Source: Clostridiales bacterium
GTDB taxonomy: Bacteria > Bacillota > Clostridia > Christensenellales > Pumilibacteraceae
Length of the DNA stretch: 64,000 bases
Direction: 5' to 3'
NCBI GenBank assembly: GCA_015055625.1
Contig: SVHU01000001.1
Coordinates: forward strand, 148,121 to 212,120
This document shows positions 1-7,923 of this stretch, piece by piece (positions within the stretch are counted from its first letter, which is position 1; the number at the start of each line of letters is the position of its first letter). Made by a program: the position numbers and the translations under genes. The notes beneath the pieces are model-generated. The model saw only the letters and a list, made by a program, of their open reading frames with translations, did no database searches and was not told the origin of the DNA.

Positions 1-472
1 GAGCTACCATCATCATCTCGTCATCATCCATGCTAGCGGTTTTTTCAATTACAATAATACCTTTAGATTCAAACATGTACGACACACAACCAGTAGTTCC
101 CAGCGATCCACCACACTTATCAAAAATATGACGAACATCACCACCAGTTCTATTCTTGTTATCTGTAAGTGTTTCAACGATAACTGCTATACCGTTTACA
201 CCGTATCCTTCGTATACGTTGCTTTCATAATTAATAGAGCCTATTTCTCCACTTGCTTTTTTGATGGAACGATTGATGTTATCGTTAGGCATATTTGCGG
301 CCTTAGCCTTAGCAATAATAGCTCTAAGCGAAGAGTTGCTGTTAGGATCAGCTCCACCAGCTTTTACTGCAACGGCAATTTCTCTACCGATTTTAGTAAA
401 TACTGCAGATCTTGCAGCATCGGTTTTGCCTTTAGCTCTTTTAATAGTTGACCATTTACTATGTCCTGACAT
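1..472 (-). CDS. yebC: YebC/PmpR family regulator, N-terminal part (cut by window edge)
   Basis: The minus strand from the ATG at 472 reads [14 protein letters not shown], the invariant start of the YebC/PmpR/TACO1 family. It continues with [14 protein letters not shown] and, near the edge, [13 protein letters not shown], so about 157 codons are present and the C-terminus lies outside the window. A Shine-Dalgarno AAGGAG sits just upstream. Family members are cytosolic and are described as DNA-binding regulators and, more recently, as factors relieving ribosome stalling on proline stretches; which applies here cannot be read from the sequence. It follows a TrmH-type methylase on the same strand with an 11-base gap. 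Identity is clear; function is by family only. Confidence 0.93.
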   Translation of the reverse strand, partial: MSGHSKWSTIKRAKGKTDAARSAVFTKIGREIAVAVKAGGADPNSNSSLRAIIAKAKAANMPNDNINRSIKKASGEIGSINYESNVYEGYGVNGIAVIVETLTDNKNRTGGDVRHIFDKCGGSLGTTGCVSYMFESKGIIVIEKTASMDDDEMMMVA

Positions 473-483
473 AAAAATTCTCC

Positions 484-1221
484 TTATTTGTTGTATTTTA
501 TTTGATACATCATTACCGAAGCACAAACTCCAGCATTGAGTGACTCAATTCCTTGCATAGGAAGTGATATTATTACGTGTGATTTTTCTCTCACGTAATC
601 GCTCACACCATTAGCTTCATTTCCAATAATAAGACATGCTTTTTTATCGGAAAAATTCTTTTCAAAAATATTATCGCCATCCATATCCGCACACAAGATC
701 TCATAACCGTATGCGTCTAAATCGTACAATATATCTTCTTCACAATCAATTATGTTAAGCTTAGTTATTGCCGACATTGCGCTTCGAACGACTTTGGGGT
801 TATACACATCAACACAAGAAAAACAATAAACGTCATCAAACCCACACGCAACTGCCGTTCGCAAAATAGTGCCTAAATTGCCTGGATCGCGTATTCTATC
901 TAAAAACAAACAATACTGCGAATTATGAGGCTTATGCTCTGGTTGCTTTGCTATGGCAACAACACCTTGAGAATTAGACGTTGTAGAAATTTTTTCAAAA
1001 ACACTATCTTTTACAACGTAAAAATTTTCAAACTCGCCTACATATTTTTTAGACGCACTTTCAGAAAGCAAGATACAATCTATATCGATTTTCCCAATAC
1101 TATCCTTAACGTTTCTAAGTCCCTCAATCAAAAACAAGCCTGTATTTTCTCGAAACTTTTTTTCTTGAAGTGACGATGCTTTTTTTATTAAATTGTTAGC
1201 TTGCGAGGTAATTAAATCCAT
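484..1221 (-). CDS. TrmH/SpoU-family RNA 2'-O-methyltransferase
   Basis: This is a 245-residue SPOUT methyltransferase. Residues 1-95 resemble the substrate-binding domain ([10 protein letters not shown] near residue 31). The catalytic domain carries the three SpoU motifs: [13 protein letters not shown] near residue 110, IGNEANGVS near 195 and [12 protein letters not shown] near 220, which form the knotted S-adenosylmethionine pocket. Family members 2'-O-methylate ribose in 23S rRNA or tRNA; the target site here is not known. In many Bacillota this gene sits near rplT or pheS, as it does here, 53 bases after rplT. The ribosome-binding site is weak (AAGAA), and the start lies just past the rplT terminator hairpin, so it may depend on read-through or an unseen promoter. 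Confidence 0.9.
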   Translation of the reverse strand: MDLITSQANNLIKKASSLQEKKFRENTGLFLIEGLRNVKDSIGKIDIDCILLSESASKKYVGEFENFYVVKDSVFEKISTTSNSQGVVAIAKQPEHKPHNSQYCLFLDRIRDPGNLGTILRTAVACGFDDVYCFSCVDVYNPKVVRSAMSAITKLNIIDCEEDILYDLDAYGYEILCADMDGDNIFEKNFSDKKACLIIGNEANGVSDYVREKSHVIISLPMQGIESLNAGVCASVMMYQIKYNK

Positions 1222-1235
1222 TTCTTATAAAATAA

Positions 1236-1265
1236 TTGACACCTAAAAAGATTTTCAGGTGTCAA
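1236..1265 (-). terminator. Terminator after rplT
   Basis: A 9-bp perfect stem (TTGACACCT / AGGTGTCAA) closes a 12-base loop immediately after the rplT stop codon and is followed on the minus strand by TTATTTTATA. The T-run is interrupted, so termination may be partial and allow some read-through into the methylase gene. Confidence 0.65.
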
Positions 1266-1273
1266 AAAATCAA

Positions 1274-1630
1274 TTATTTTGCAATAGCCTTAGATGCGGT
1301 CTGAGCCAAAGCTGCAAAAGTTGCAGGATCATTAACTGCAATGTCTGCCAACACCTTTCTGTTGAGATCTACACCTGCTGTCTTAAGACCAAACATAAAC
1401 TTAGAATAAGACAAGCCGTTCATTCTTGCTGCTGCATTGATACGTGCAATCCAAAGCTTGCGGAAATCACGCTTCTTAAGTCTTCTACCAATATAAGCAT
1501 AGGTCAAAGACTTCATAACCGCTTCTCTAGCAATGCGGTAAGATCTGGACTTGGAGCCAAAGTAACCCTTGGCAAGTTTCATTATTTTACGACGCTTTTT
1601 AACAGCGTTAACTGCTCTTTTAATTCTCAT
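1274..1630 (-). CDS. rplT: Large-subunit ribosomal protein L20
   Basis: This 118-residue protein has the usual L20 length and sequence: [16 protein letters not shown] at the start, then [12 protein letters not shown] and [17 protein letters not shown]20 binds 23S rRNA early in 50S assembly and in Bacillota also represses its own operon by binding the leader mRNA. It is the last gene of infC-rpmI-rplT, with 14 bases after rpmI and a strong GGAGGGT ribosome-binding site, and is followed by a hairpin terminator. The basic N-terminal tail expected for rRNA binding is complete. A leader resembling the known L20-binding RNA lies upstream of infC, which fits autoregulation. Confidence 0.98.
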   Translation of the reverse strand: MRIKRAVNAVKKRRKIMKLAKGYFGSKSRSYRIAREAVMKSLTYAYIGRRLKKRDFRKLWIARINAAARMNGLSYSKFMFGLKTAGVDLNRKVLADIAVNDPATFAALAQTASKAIAK

Positions 1631-1644
1631 AGTAGCACCCTCCG

Positions 1645-1842
1645 TTATTTCTGAATCATGATTCTAATGGTCTTAGTCTCTTTGTTAGACGCCATAAAAG
1701 CATCGTGACGAAGAGTCATCTTACGCTTACTATCTTTTTTAGTAAGGATGTGTCTTTTTCCCTGGGGATTGTGAACGATTTTACCGTTCTTGGTTACGCG
1801 GAAACGCTTTTTAGCACCGCTGTGGCTTTTCATTTTTGGCAT
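1645..1842 (-). CDS. rpmI: Large-subunit ribosomal protein L35
   Basis: A 65-residue, very basic protein that begins [17 protein letters not shown], the signature of bacterial L35, and contains [13 protein letters not shown]. It is a structural component of the 50S subunit. It lies between infC and rplT, the conserved order in Bacillota, with a GGAGG site just before the ATG. No anomaly was seen. Confidence 0.98.
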   Translation of the reverse strand: MPKMKSHSGAKKRFRVTKNGKIVHNPQGKRHILTKKDSKRKMTLRHDAFMASNKETKTIRIMIQK

Positions 1843-1865
1843 GATTTATGTCCTCCGTTAATAAT

Positions 1866-2378
1866 TTACTTTTTAATAGGCGCCAAAATCATAAAGATAT
1901 TTCTACCTTCTGTAAGTGGCTTTTTATCGATAACAGCTACGTCTTCTACAAGTGTAAAGAACTTATTCATAACCTCTACACCAATTTCAGGACGAGCTTG
2001 TTGTCTTCCTTTCATTCTGATAGATACTCTAACCTTATCTCCGTTTGCAATAAACTTACGAGATTGCTTTGCCTTTGTTTCAAGGTCGTGAACGTCGATA
2101 GTCATAGACAACCAAATTTCCTTAAGTTCGGTAACCTTTTGGTTCTTACGAGCATCTTTTTCTTTCTTTGCGGCATCAAATCTGAACTTACCGTAATCCA
2201 TAATTTTACATACGGGCGGATTTGTTGTGGGGCTGATTTTAACAAGATCGAGGTTTTTCTCGTCTGCAATTCTGTTTGCTTCAACAGCGCTCATAATTCC
2301 GAGTTGCTGTCCGTTTTCGTCAATAACACGAATTTCCGCATCGGTAATCTTACCGTTGATTTCTACTTCCTTAATAAT
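1866..2378 (-). CDS. infC: Translation initiation factor IF-3, probable AUU start
   Basis: IF-3 binds the 30S subunit and checks the start codon-initiator tRNA pairing. The N-terminal domain starts EINGKITDAEIRVIDENG; the C-terminal domain includes KEIWLSMTIDVHDLETKAKQ and RVSIRMKGRQQARPEIG. No in-frame ATG precedes these sequences. An open frame could begin at a TTG at 2396, but the perfect ribosome-binding site GGAGG (2391-2387) lies after that codon and 8 bases before an in-frame ATT at 2378. This gives a 170-residue protein of normal length. An AUU start is the known autoregulatory feature of infC in several bacteria, so I place the start here; the adjacent ATT at 2375 is the alternative. 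Confidence 0.93.
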   Translation of the reverse strand: MIKEVEINGKITDAEIRVIDENGQQLGIMSAVEANRIADEKNLDLVKISPTTNPPVCKIMDYGKFRFDAAKKEKDARKNQKVTELKEIWLSMTIDVHDLETKAKQSRKFIANGDKVRVSIRMKGRQQARPEIGVEVMNKFFTLVEDVAVIDKKPLTEGRNIFMILAPIKK

Positions 2379-2396
2379 GGTCGTATCCTCCGACAA

Positions 2397-2510
2397 AAAA
2401 ATATTAGAGCGGTGCAGAAATATCCTACTACCACTCTAAAAATACTGTTCATATTTAGGTGTTACCGATTCGAGCCAGCCCAATCGGTGAGAATAAATCT
2501 ACTTCCAACG
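2397..2510 (-). ncRNA. L20 leader (infC-rpmI-rplT autoregulatory RNA)
   Basis: Reading from the predicted start near 2510 there is a stem CCGATT/AATCGG enclosing GGGCTGGCTCG, then a second stem AGAGTGGT/ACCGCTCT (2433 down to about 2404) followed by AATATTTTTTTG. The second hairpin plus T-run has the form of an intrinsic terminator just before the infC ribosome-binding site. This matches the Bacillota L20 leader, in which free L20 binding promotes premature termination. The assignment rests on position and structure; sequence-covariance matching was not run. Confidence 0.75.
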
Positions 2511-2516
2511 CCAATT

Positions 2517-2545
2517 ATTTTACTATATATAACGAACAATGTCAA
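2517..2545 (-). promoter_or_regulatory. Sigma-A promoter of infC-rpmI-rplT
   Basis: TTGACA (2545-2540), a 17-base spacer, then TAAAAT (2522-2517). The -35 box is the right arm of a 22-base imperfect palindrome at 2540-2561 that recurs with one mismatch at the ylxM-ffh promoter (18935-18956). Confidence 0.8.
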
Positions 2546-2603
2546 GCGTTTTTACTTGACTTTTCATAATTTTATTAGTTTTTTTACGCTTTTTATGCAA
2601 AGC

Positions 2604-2627
2604 AACGGCTAGCTTTTGCTAACCGTT
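2604..2627 (-). terminator. Hairpin after thrS, possible terminator
   Basis: A 10-bp stem (AACGGTTAGC / GCTAGCCGTT, one G-U pair) with an AAAA loop lies 12 bases past the thrS stop codon. No T-run follows directly, so termination efficiency is uncertain. Confidence 0.45.
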
Positions 2628-2638
2628 ACTTAAATGCG

Positions 2639-4576
2639 TTAATCTAAAATCTTATCCTCAATTTCGGTATCAATACGCTTGATAAATTCATCGTACGTCA
2701 TAACACCCAAATCACCAGTCTTTCTACGACGAACAGAAAGTGTGCCTTCTTGAGCCTCTTTATCGCCAATAATAACGATATAAGGCGTCTTTTCGAGCTG
2801 TGCTTCTCTAATCTTATAGCCAAGCTTTTCATTTCTTATATCATATTCTGCGCGAATACCGTGACGTTGCATTTTCTCTGCTACATCTTTTGCATTTTGC
2901 GCAGTTCTATCCGTAAGAGAAAGAACTTTTACCTGAGTGGGAGAAAGCCATACGGGGAATGCTCCTGCAAATTTTTCAATAAGCAAAGCGATCGTTCTTT
3001 CATAGCAACCGATAGACGTTCTATGGATAATGTAAGGACGCGCCTTGTTTCCGTTTTCGTCAACGTAACTCATATCAAAACGCTCAGCCAAGAACATATC
3101 AATTTGAATGGTAATAAGTGTGTCTTCTTTTCCGTGAACGTTCTTGATTTGAATGTCAAGTTTTGGTCCATAGAAAGCAGCTTCGCCGATTCCTTCTTTA
3201 TAATCAATGCCAATTCCGTCCAAAATTCTCTTCATTTCAGACTCAGCGTAAGCCCACTCTTTTGGATCGTCAATATATTTACCCTTATCATTGGGATCCC
3301 AACGCGAGAAACGGAAGGATACGTCATCTAAAAGACCAGTAATCTTAAGCATATACATTGCAAGATCCAAGCATCCCTTAAATTCTTCCTCGAGCTGAGA
3401 AGGCATACATACAAGGTGTCCTTCTGAAATCGTAAACTGTCTTACTCTAATAAGACCATGCATTTCGCCACTAGACTCGTTTCTAAAAAGTGTGGATGTT
3501 TCACCATATCTGCAAGGAAGATCACGATAAGACTTAAGCCCATTATTATATACGGTATATTGGAATGGGCAAGTCATAGGACGCAAAGCAAATACTTCGT
3601 CATCCTTTTCCTCATCACCAAGAACGAACATTCCATCTTTATAGTGATCCCAGTGTCCGCTTATTTTATAAAGATCGCTCTTTGCCATAAACGGAGTTTT
3701 TGTTCTCATATAACCTCTTCTCTCTTCTTCATCCTCAACGAATCTAGAAAGAATTTGGAAAAGTTTAGCACCTTTAGGCATAAGAAGGGGAAGACCTTGA
3801 CCGATAACGTCGCTAGTCATAAAAATTCCAAGATCTCTACCAAGCTTATTATGATCACGACCTTTTGCTTCCTCTACTTTCTTAAGATACTCTTCAAGCT
3901 CTGCTTTTTTCTCAAATGCAGTTCCATAAATACGCGTAAGCATCTTATTATGCTCATCACCTTTCCAATAAGCACCAGTTACAGCCGTAAGCTTGAACGC
4001 CTTGATTTTGCCGGTAGAAGGAAGATGTGGACCTCTACAAAGATCAATATAATCGCCTTGAGTATAAAGAGAAATAATGCTACCACCGGGAAGTTCCTCA
4101 ATAAGCTGAATTTTATAATCTTCACCTCTTTCTTTCATTACAGCAAGTGCCTCTTCGCGAGTTACTTCGCTTCTTACAATAGCAATATCAGCCTTAATGA
4201 TTTCTTCCATCTTCTTTTCGATATCAGCAAGATCTGACTGAGTAATTGCCTTTTCAAAATCGATATCATAATAAAAACCGTTATCGATAACGGGACCAAT
4301 TGCAACCTGCGCAGACGGATAGAGCTGTTTTACAGCTTGCGCTAAAACGTGAGCACAAGAATGTCTATAAATTGCTAAACCTTCCTCATCTCTTGACGTT
4401 ATAATCTGAATCTTATCTCCGTCGTTTACAGGCGCAGAAAGATCTACAAGTACGTCATTTACTTTTGCAGCATACGCATTTTTTGCAAGTCCTGCGCTTA
4501 AAGCAAAAGCTACGTCATACACATTCTTTGCATTTTCAGTTTCAAAAACCGAACCGTCTTTAAGAATAAATTTCAT
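2639..4576 (-). CDS. thrS: Threonine--tRNA ligase
   Basis: The enzyme charges tRNA-Thr with threonine using ATP. At 645 residues it has the full bacterial layout: a TGS domain (1-60), the editing domain with HSCAHVLA (HxxxH) and CRGPH (CxxxH) metal/catalytic motifs, a class II catalytic core, and a C-terminal anticodon-binding domain (about 545-640, SLTDRTAQNAKDVAEKMQ). The catalytic zinc ligands are visible as Cys in RPMTCPFQ, His in GEMHGLIRVRQF, and His in IIHRTSIGCYERT. The start is an ATG with GGAGG upstream. Expression is controlled by a T-box leader directly upstream. No odd features were seen. Confidence 0.98.
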   Translation of the reverse strand: MKFILKDGSVFETENAKNVYDVAFALSAGLAKNAYAAKVNDVLVDLSAPVNDGDKIQIITSRDEEGLAIYRHSCAHVLAQAVKQLYPSAQVAIGPVIDNGFYYDIDFEKAITQSDLADIEKKMEEIIKADIAIVRSEVTREEALAVMKERGEDYKIQLIEELPGGSIISLYTQGDYIDLCRGPHLPSTGKIKAFKLTAVTGAYWKGDEHNKMLTRIYGTAFEKKAELEEYLKKVEEAKGRDHNKLGRDLGIFMTSDVIGQGLPLLMPKGAKLFQILSRFVEDEEERRGYMRTKTPFMAKSDLYKISGHWDHYKDGMFVLGDEEKDDEVFALRPMTCPFQYTVYNNGLKSYRDLPCRYGETSTLFRNESSGEMHGLIRVRQFTISEGHLVCMPSQLEEEFKGCLDLAMYMLKITGLLDDVSFRFSRWDPNDKGKYIDDPKEWAYAESEMKRILDGIGIDYKEGIGEAAFYGPKLDIQIKNVHGKEDTLITIQIDMFLAERFDMSYVDENGNKARPYIIHRTSIGCYERTIALLIEKFAGAFPVWLSPTQVKVLSLTDRTAQNAKDVAEKMQRHGIRAEYDIRNEKLGYKIREAQLEKTPYIVIIGDKEAQEGTLSVRRRKTGDLGVMTYDEFIKRIDTEIEDKILD

Positions 4577-4581
4577 AATAC

Positions 4582-4815
4582 CTCCAAAAAAATAAAGTCC
4601 TTAAAAGCATTTGCTTTTAAGGACGCAAAATTACGTGGTTCCACCTTAATTCGTAGGAAAATCCTACCTCAATATCCGATTTGTACGAATCGGGGCGCTT
4701 CTTTAGGCAGGTGGTTTCAGTTTTTCCTTATTCTACGTTGCTCACACCTAATCAACGCTCTCTGAAAAAAATCGGGAAATCCTACTTGTCCTACTTTAAC
4801 AAGAAATTAAACTTT
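4582..4815 (-). ncRNA. T-box leader controlling thrS
   Basis: The conserved T-box core reads AAGGTGGAACCACG on the minus strand (about 4646-4633). It is followed by a terminator with a 13-bp stem at 4597-4624 and a T-rich run. Upstream lies a long stem I region with an AGAGAG element, a GGTGTGAG distal stretch, and ACC triplets near 4715 that would specify threonine. Uncharged tRNA-Thr binding should favour the antiterminator and switch thrS on. Which ACC is the specifier is my inference. Confidence 0.92.
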
Positions 4816-4820
4816 AGTAA

Positions 4821-4849
4821 AGTATAATACCATTTTTTGTAATTGTCAA
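4821..4849 (-). promoter_or_regulatory. Sigma-A promoter of the thrS T-box transcript
   Basis: TTGACA (4849-4844), 17-base spacer and TATACT (4826-4821), just upstream of the T-box leader. Confidence 0.8.
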
Positions 4850-4889
4850 GAAATTTTACAAAATTTTACGATTTAATCAAAATTATTTG

Positions 4890-5609
4890 TTAATACATTT
4901 GAATTTTATCAGTAGAAGTTGCAAACGTAAGTATAAAAACAAAGCTAGCTTTATTCTTTTTTAATATTTTAGAACATTCATTTGTCGTTGCACCCGAAGT
5001 AAAAACGTCGTCAATAAGCAAAACACGTTTTCCCTTAACGTCTTCTTTATTTATAACGTCAAACGCTCCGTTAATTGCGTTCATACGCTCTTCTCTTCCC
5101 ATTCTTGCAAGATTTTTAGTATATTTTGTTCTTTTTAATAATGTCTTAATGGGAATATCCGACAACCGCGAAAACTCTTTAGCTATTTCCTGAGCTTGAT
5201 TATACCCTCTTTCGTATTGTCTTGATTTTGGCATAGGTACAAAAGTTACAACGTCAATAGGCGTTTGAGAATTTACAAACGTATCGTACATATATTGTGC
5301 CATAAACTTTGTTAAATATGCACCATGTCTATATTTAAGACGATATATTAACTTTATAACAGTATCCTTATAAATAAAAGGTGCTCGTGCAATATCAAAA
5401 TCATGAGAACGGTTTGTACATTCAATACAATAAGGAGTCATTTCTCCTACGTGTCGTCCACACGTTTTACAGTACTTTGTGTTGTATTCTAAGTTATTAC
5501 ATCTGTCACAAACACCATACTTAGTCTTAAAAGAAAGTTCCCCGTCACACACTATACACTTAATGTCTGACGGGAAAAAAACTTCACTTAATCCTTCAAA
5601 GAATTTCAT
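4890..5609 (-). CDS. comF: ComF family protein (phosphoribosyltransferase fold)
   Basis: A 239-residue ComFC-type protein. The N-terminus carries four Cys pairs (CIVC, CDRC, CKTCG, CIEC), a double zinc-ribbon-like region at residues 18-65. The C-terminus has the phosphoribosyltransferase motif VLLIDDVFTSGATTNE. In naturally competent bacteria ComFC acts in the cytosol during DNA uptake; no other competence gene is in this window, so a role in transformation is unproven here. The ATG overlaps the ackA stop codon (TAATG), which implies translational coupling to acetate kinase. Family assignment is firm; function is uncertain. Confidence 0.9.
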   Translation of the reverse strand: MKFFEGLSEVFFPSDIKCIVCDGELSFKTKYGVCDRCNNLEYNTKYCKTCGRHVGEMTPYCIECTNRSHDFDIARAPFIYKDTVIKLIYRLKYRHGAYLTKFMAQYMYDTFVNSQTPIDVVTFVPMPKSRQYERGYNQAQEIAKEFSRLSDIPIKTLLKRTKYTKNLARMGREERMNAINGAFDVINKEDVKGKRVLLIDDVFTSGATTNECSKILKKNKASFVFILTFATSTDKIQMY

Positions 5610-6790
5610 TATTTAAGACGAAGAGTTTCTCTTGCAATTACAAGCTCTTCATTTGTGGGAAGAATATAAACCTTAACCTTAGATTTATCAGTAGAAAGCT
5701 CGGTAATTCCATCGTCTGGATTTTCATTATACTCATAATTAAAGTCAAGACCAAGGAATTCAAGTCCCTCTACAACCTTTCTTCTTACAATAGCTTCATG
5801 CTCACCGATACCACCGGTAAATACGATTGCGTCAAGACCACCCATAGCGGCAGCATACGCACCAACGTACTTCTTAACTCTGTAACAGAACATATCCATT
5901 GCAAGAATTGCTCTCTCATTTCCATCTTTTACGCCTTTTTCGAGATCTCTAAAGTCAGAACCAACTCCACCTACACCAAGTACGCCACATTCTTTATTGA
6001 GATAGTTAAGAGCCTGATGAATATCCATACCCTTCTTATCCATAAGATACTCAATAGCTGCAGGATCAATATCTCCGGAACGAGTTCCCATCAAAAGTCC
6101 CTCTAAAGGCGTAAAGCCCATAGTTGTATCAATACACTTACCGTTTACGATAGCGCACAAGCTTGCTCCGTTTCCAAGGTGACAAGAAACCATCTTAAAA
6201 TCCTTCTTACCCATAAGACGAGCTGTTTCTCCCGCTATAAAGAGATGGCTGGTTCCATGAAAGCCATACTTTCTTACCTTAAACTGCTTATAGTCATCAT
6301 AAGGAATTGCATACATATAAGCATACTGAGGCATTGTAGAATGGAAAGTCGTATCAAACACCGCAACCTGTGGAGCGGATGGCATAACTTCCATGCACGC
6401 CTTTATTCCCATAATATTTGCAGGCATATGTAAAGGTCCAAGATCAATATTAGATTCGATTTTAGCAAGAGTTTCGGGGGTAACCTTTACGCTATCTTTG
6501 AAATCTTCTCCACTATGAAGAACTCTATGTCCAACAGCTACAATTTCATCCATGCTTGCAATAACGCCGTGATCTTTATCAACAAGAGCGTTAAGAACAA
6601 GGGTGATAGCTTCTTTATGTGTGGGCATTTTTGCCGAAATCTCAACGTTTTTAGAGCCCTTATGCTTCAAAAGAGATGTTTCCTGTCCAATTCTTTCGCA
6701 TACGCCTTTTGCAAGAACAGCTTCTGTATCTGTTTCGATAAGCTGATATTTAAGAGAAGAACTTCCTGCGTTAATAACTAATATTTTCAT
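5609..6790 (-). CDS. ackA: Acetate kinase
   Basis: The enzyme converts acetyl phosphate and ADP to acetate and ATP, the energy-yielding step of acetate fermentation, and is reversible. The 393-residue protein is of normal length with NAGSSSLKYQ at the N-terminus, VFDTTFHSTMP in the middle, the phosphate-binding HLGNGASLCAI, and GIGEH near the C-terminus. It follows pta by 20 bases and has a GGAG ribosome-binding site. It is followed by comF with a one-base overlap. The pta-ackA pair indicates an acetate-producing fermenter. Confidence 0.98.
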   Translation of the reverse strand: MKILVINAGSSSLKYQLIETDTEAVLAKGVCERIGQETSLLKHKGSKNVEISAKMPTHKEAITLVLNALVDKDHGVIASMDEIVAVGHRVLHSGEDFKDSVKVTPETLAKIESNIDLGPLHMPANIMGIKACMEVMPSAPQVAVFDTTFHSTMPQYAYMYAIPYDDYKQFKVRKYGFHGTSHLFIAGETARLMGKKDFKMVSCHLGNGASLCAIVNGKCIDTTMGFTPLEGLLMGTRSGDIDPAAIEYLMDKKGMDIHQALNYLNKECGVLGVGGVGSDFRDLEKGVKDGNERAILAMDMFCYRVKKYVGAYAAAMGGLDAIVFTGGIGEHEAIVRRKVVEGLEFLGLDFNYEYNENPDDGITELSTDKSKVKVYILPTNEELVIARETLRLK

Positions 6791-6810
6791 TATAAACTCC
6801 TTATTTTGTA

Positions 6811-7794
6811 TTACTTACACTGAAGAACAGTCATTGCCGTAACGTTTACAACGTCTTCGGAAGAACATCCTCTAGACAAATCGTTTACAGGCATATTAAA
6901 TCCCTGGCAGATAGGACCAACAGCTTCTGCACCTGCAAGACGCTGAACAAGCTTATATCCAATATTTCCTGCTTGAATATCAGGGAAAATCATTACGTTT
7001 GCGTGTCCTGCAATGTCGCTTCCGGGAGCTTTAAGAGATGCTACGGACGATACAACTGCCGCGTCAAACTGAAGTTCTCCGTCAACTTTAAGGTCAGGCG
7101 CAAGTTCTTTAACGATCTTGGTTGCCTCAACTACTTTATCAACATATTCATGCTTAGCGCTACCTTTTGTAGAGAAGGAAAGCATTGCAACTTTAGGATC
7201 AATACCTGCAATGCTTGCCGCACTTTGAGCAGAAGCAATTGCAATATCTGCAAGCTGTTGAGCGTCAGGATTAATGTTAACAGCGCAATCGCCAAATACC
7301 ATAATACCATTTTCGCCATATTTGCATCCTTCGGGAAGAACCATTATAAAGCAACTACTTACAGTTTTAATTCCGGGAGCTGTTTTAATAATCTGAAGGG
7401 CGGGACGCAAAGTATCACCGGTAGAATTTACCGAACCTGCAACCATACCGTCTGCCTTGCCTGCTTTTACAAGCAATACGCCAAGATAAAGGGGCTTCTT
7501 AGCAAGTTCACAAGCCTGCTCAATAGTCATACCCTTTGCTTTGCGAAGTTCATACAACAAATTCGCATACTCTGTAAGATCTTCGGTCTTGGGATCGATG
7601 ATAGTTACTCCATCAAGGCTTTTTTGAGCCTTAGAAAGAATTACATCTTTGTTACCAATAAGAATAAGACGGGCAATTTTTTGCTCAACAATTTCTTCGG
7701 CAGCTCTGATAATTCTATCCTCTTCGCCTTCTGCAAGAACAATACACTTGTTCTTAAGTTTTGCTTTTTCTCTGATTTCTTGTAATAATGACAT
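6811..7794 (-). CDS. pta: Phosphate acetyltransferase
   Basis: This cytosolic enzyme converts acetyl-CoA and phosphate to acetyl phosphate, feeding ackA. At 327 residues it is the short single-domain form found in Bacillota. Family motifs are visible: KADGMVAGSVNSTGDTLRPA, FGDCAVNINPDAQQLADIA, and the C-terminal NDLSRGCSSEDVVNV. It is the first gene of pta-ackA-comF, with a GGAG site before the ATG and a good promoter at 7866-7894, divergent from tmcAL. Confidence 0.97.
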   Translation of the reverse strand: MSLLQEIREKAKLKNKCIVLAEGEEDRIIRAAEEIVEQKIARLILIGNKDVILSKAQKSLDGVTIIDPKTEDLTEYANLLYELRKAKGMTIEQACELAKKPLYLGVLLVKAGKADGMVAGSVNSTGDTLRPALQIIKTAPGIKTVSSCFIMVLPEGCKYGENGIMVFGDCAVNINPDAQQLADIAIASAQSAASIAGIDPKVAMLSFSTKGSAKHEYVDKVVEATKIVKELAPDLKVDGELQFDAAVVSSVASLKAPGSDIAGHANVMIFPDIQAGNIGYKLVQRLAGAEAVGPICQGFNMPVNDLSRGCSSEDVVNVTAMTVLQCK

Positions 7795-7821
7795 AATTTT
7801 AATCTCCTTGTGAAGATAGTA

Positions 7822-7850
7822 TTTACAATTAAGAAAAATTGTGTTATAAT
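7822..7850 (+). promoter_or_regulatory. Sigma-A promoter of tmcAL
   Basis: TTTACA (7822-7827), a 17-base spacer and TATAAT (7845-7850), 73 bases before the tmcAL ATG. Confidence 0.75.
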
Positions 7851-7865
7851 TATCTTATCTAGTCT

Positions 7866-7894
7866 ATTATACCACCAAAAAAACAAAAAGTAAA
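7866..7894 (-). promoter_or_regulatory. Sigma-A promoter of pta-ackA-comF
   Basis: TTTACT (7894-7889), a 17-base spacer and TATAAT (7871-7866). The two divergent transcripts overlap at their 5' ends. Confidence 0.7.
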
Positions 7895-7923
7895 TTAATT
7901 GTCTTAATCCTACGGAGAAAATT

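Noticed and set aside
2604..2627. GTTAGC-AAAA-GCTAGC on the minus strand resembles the feo operators.
   Set aside because: It lies just past the thrS stop, and its stem extends to 10 bp with AACGG/CCGTT, so a 3' hairpin explains it better than a metal-regulator site.
3458..4237. A 259-codon plus-strand open frame opposite thrS.
   Set aside because: Antisense to a highly conserved enzyme, no ribosome-binding site and no recognisable protein.
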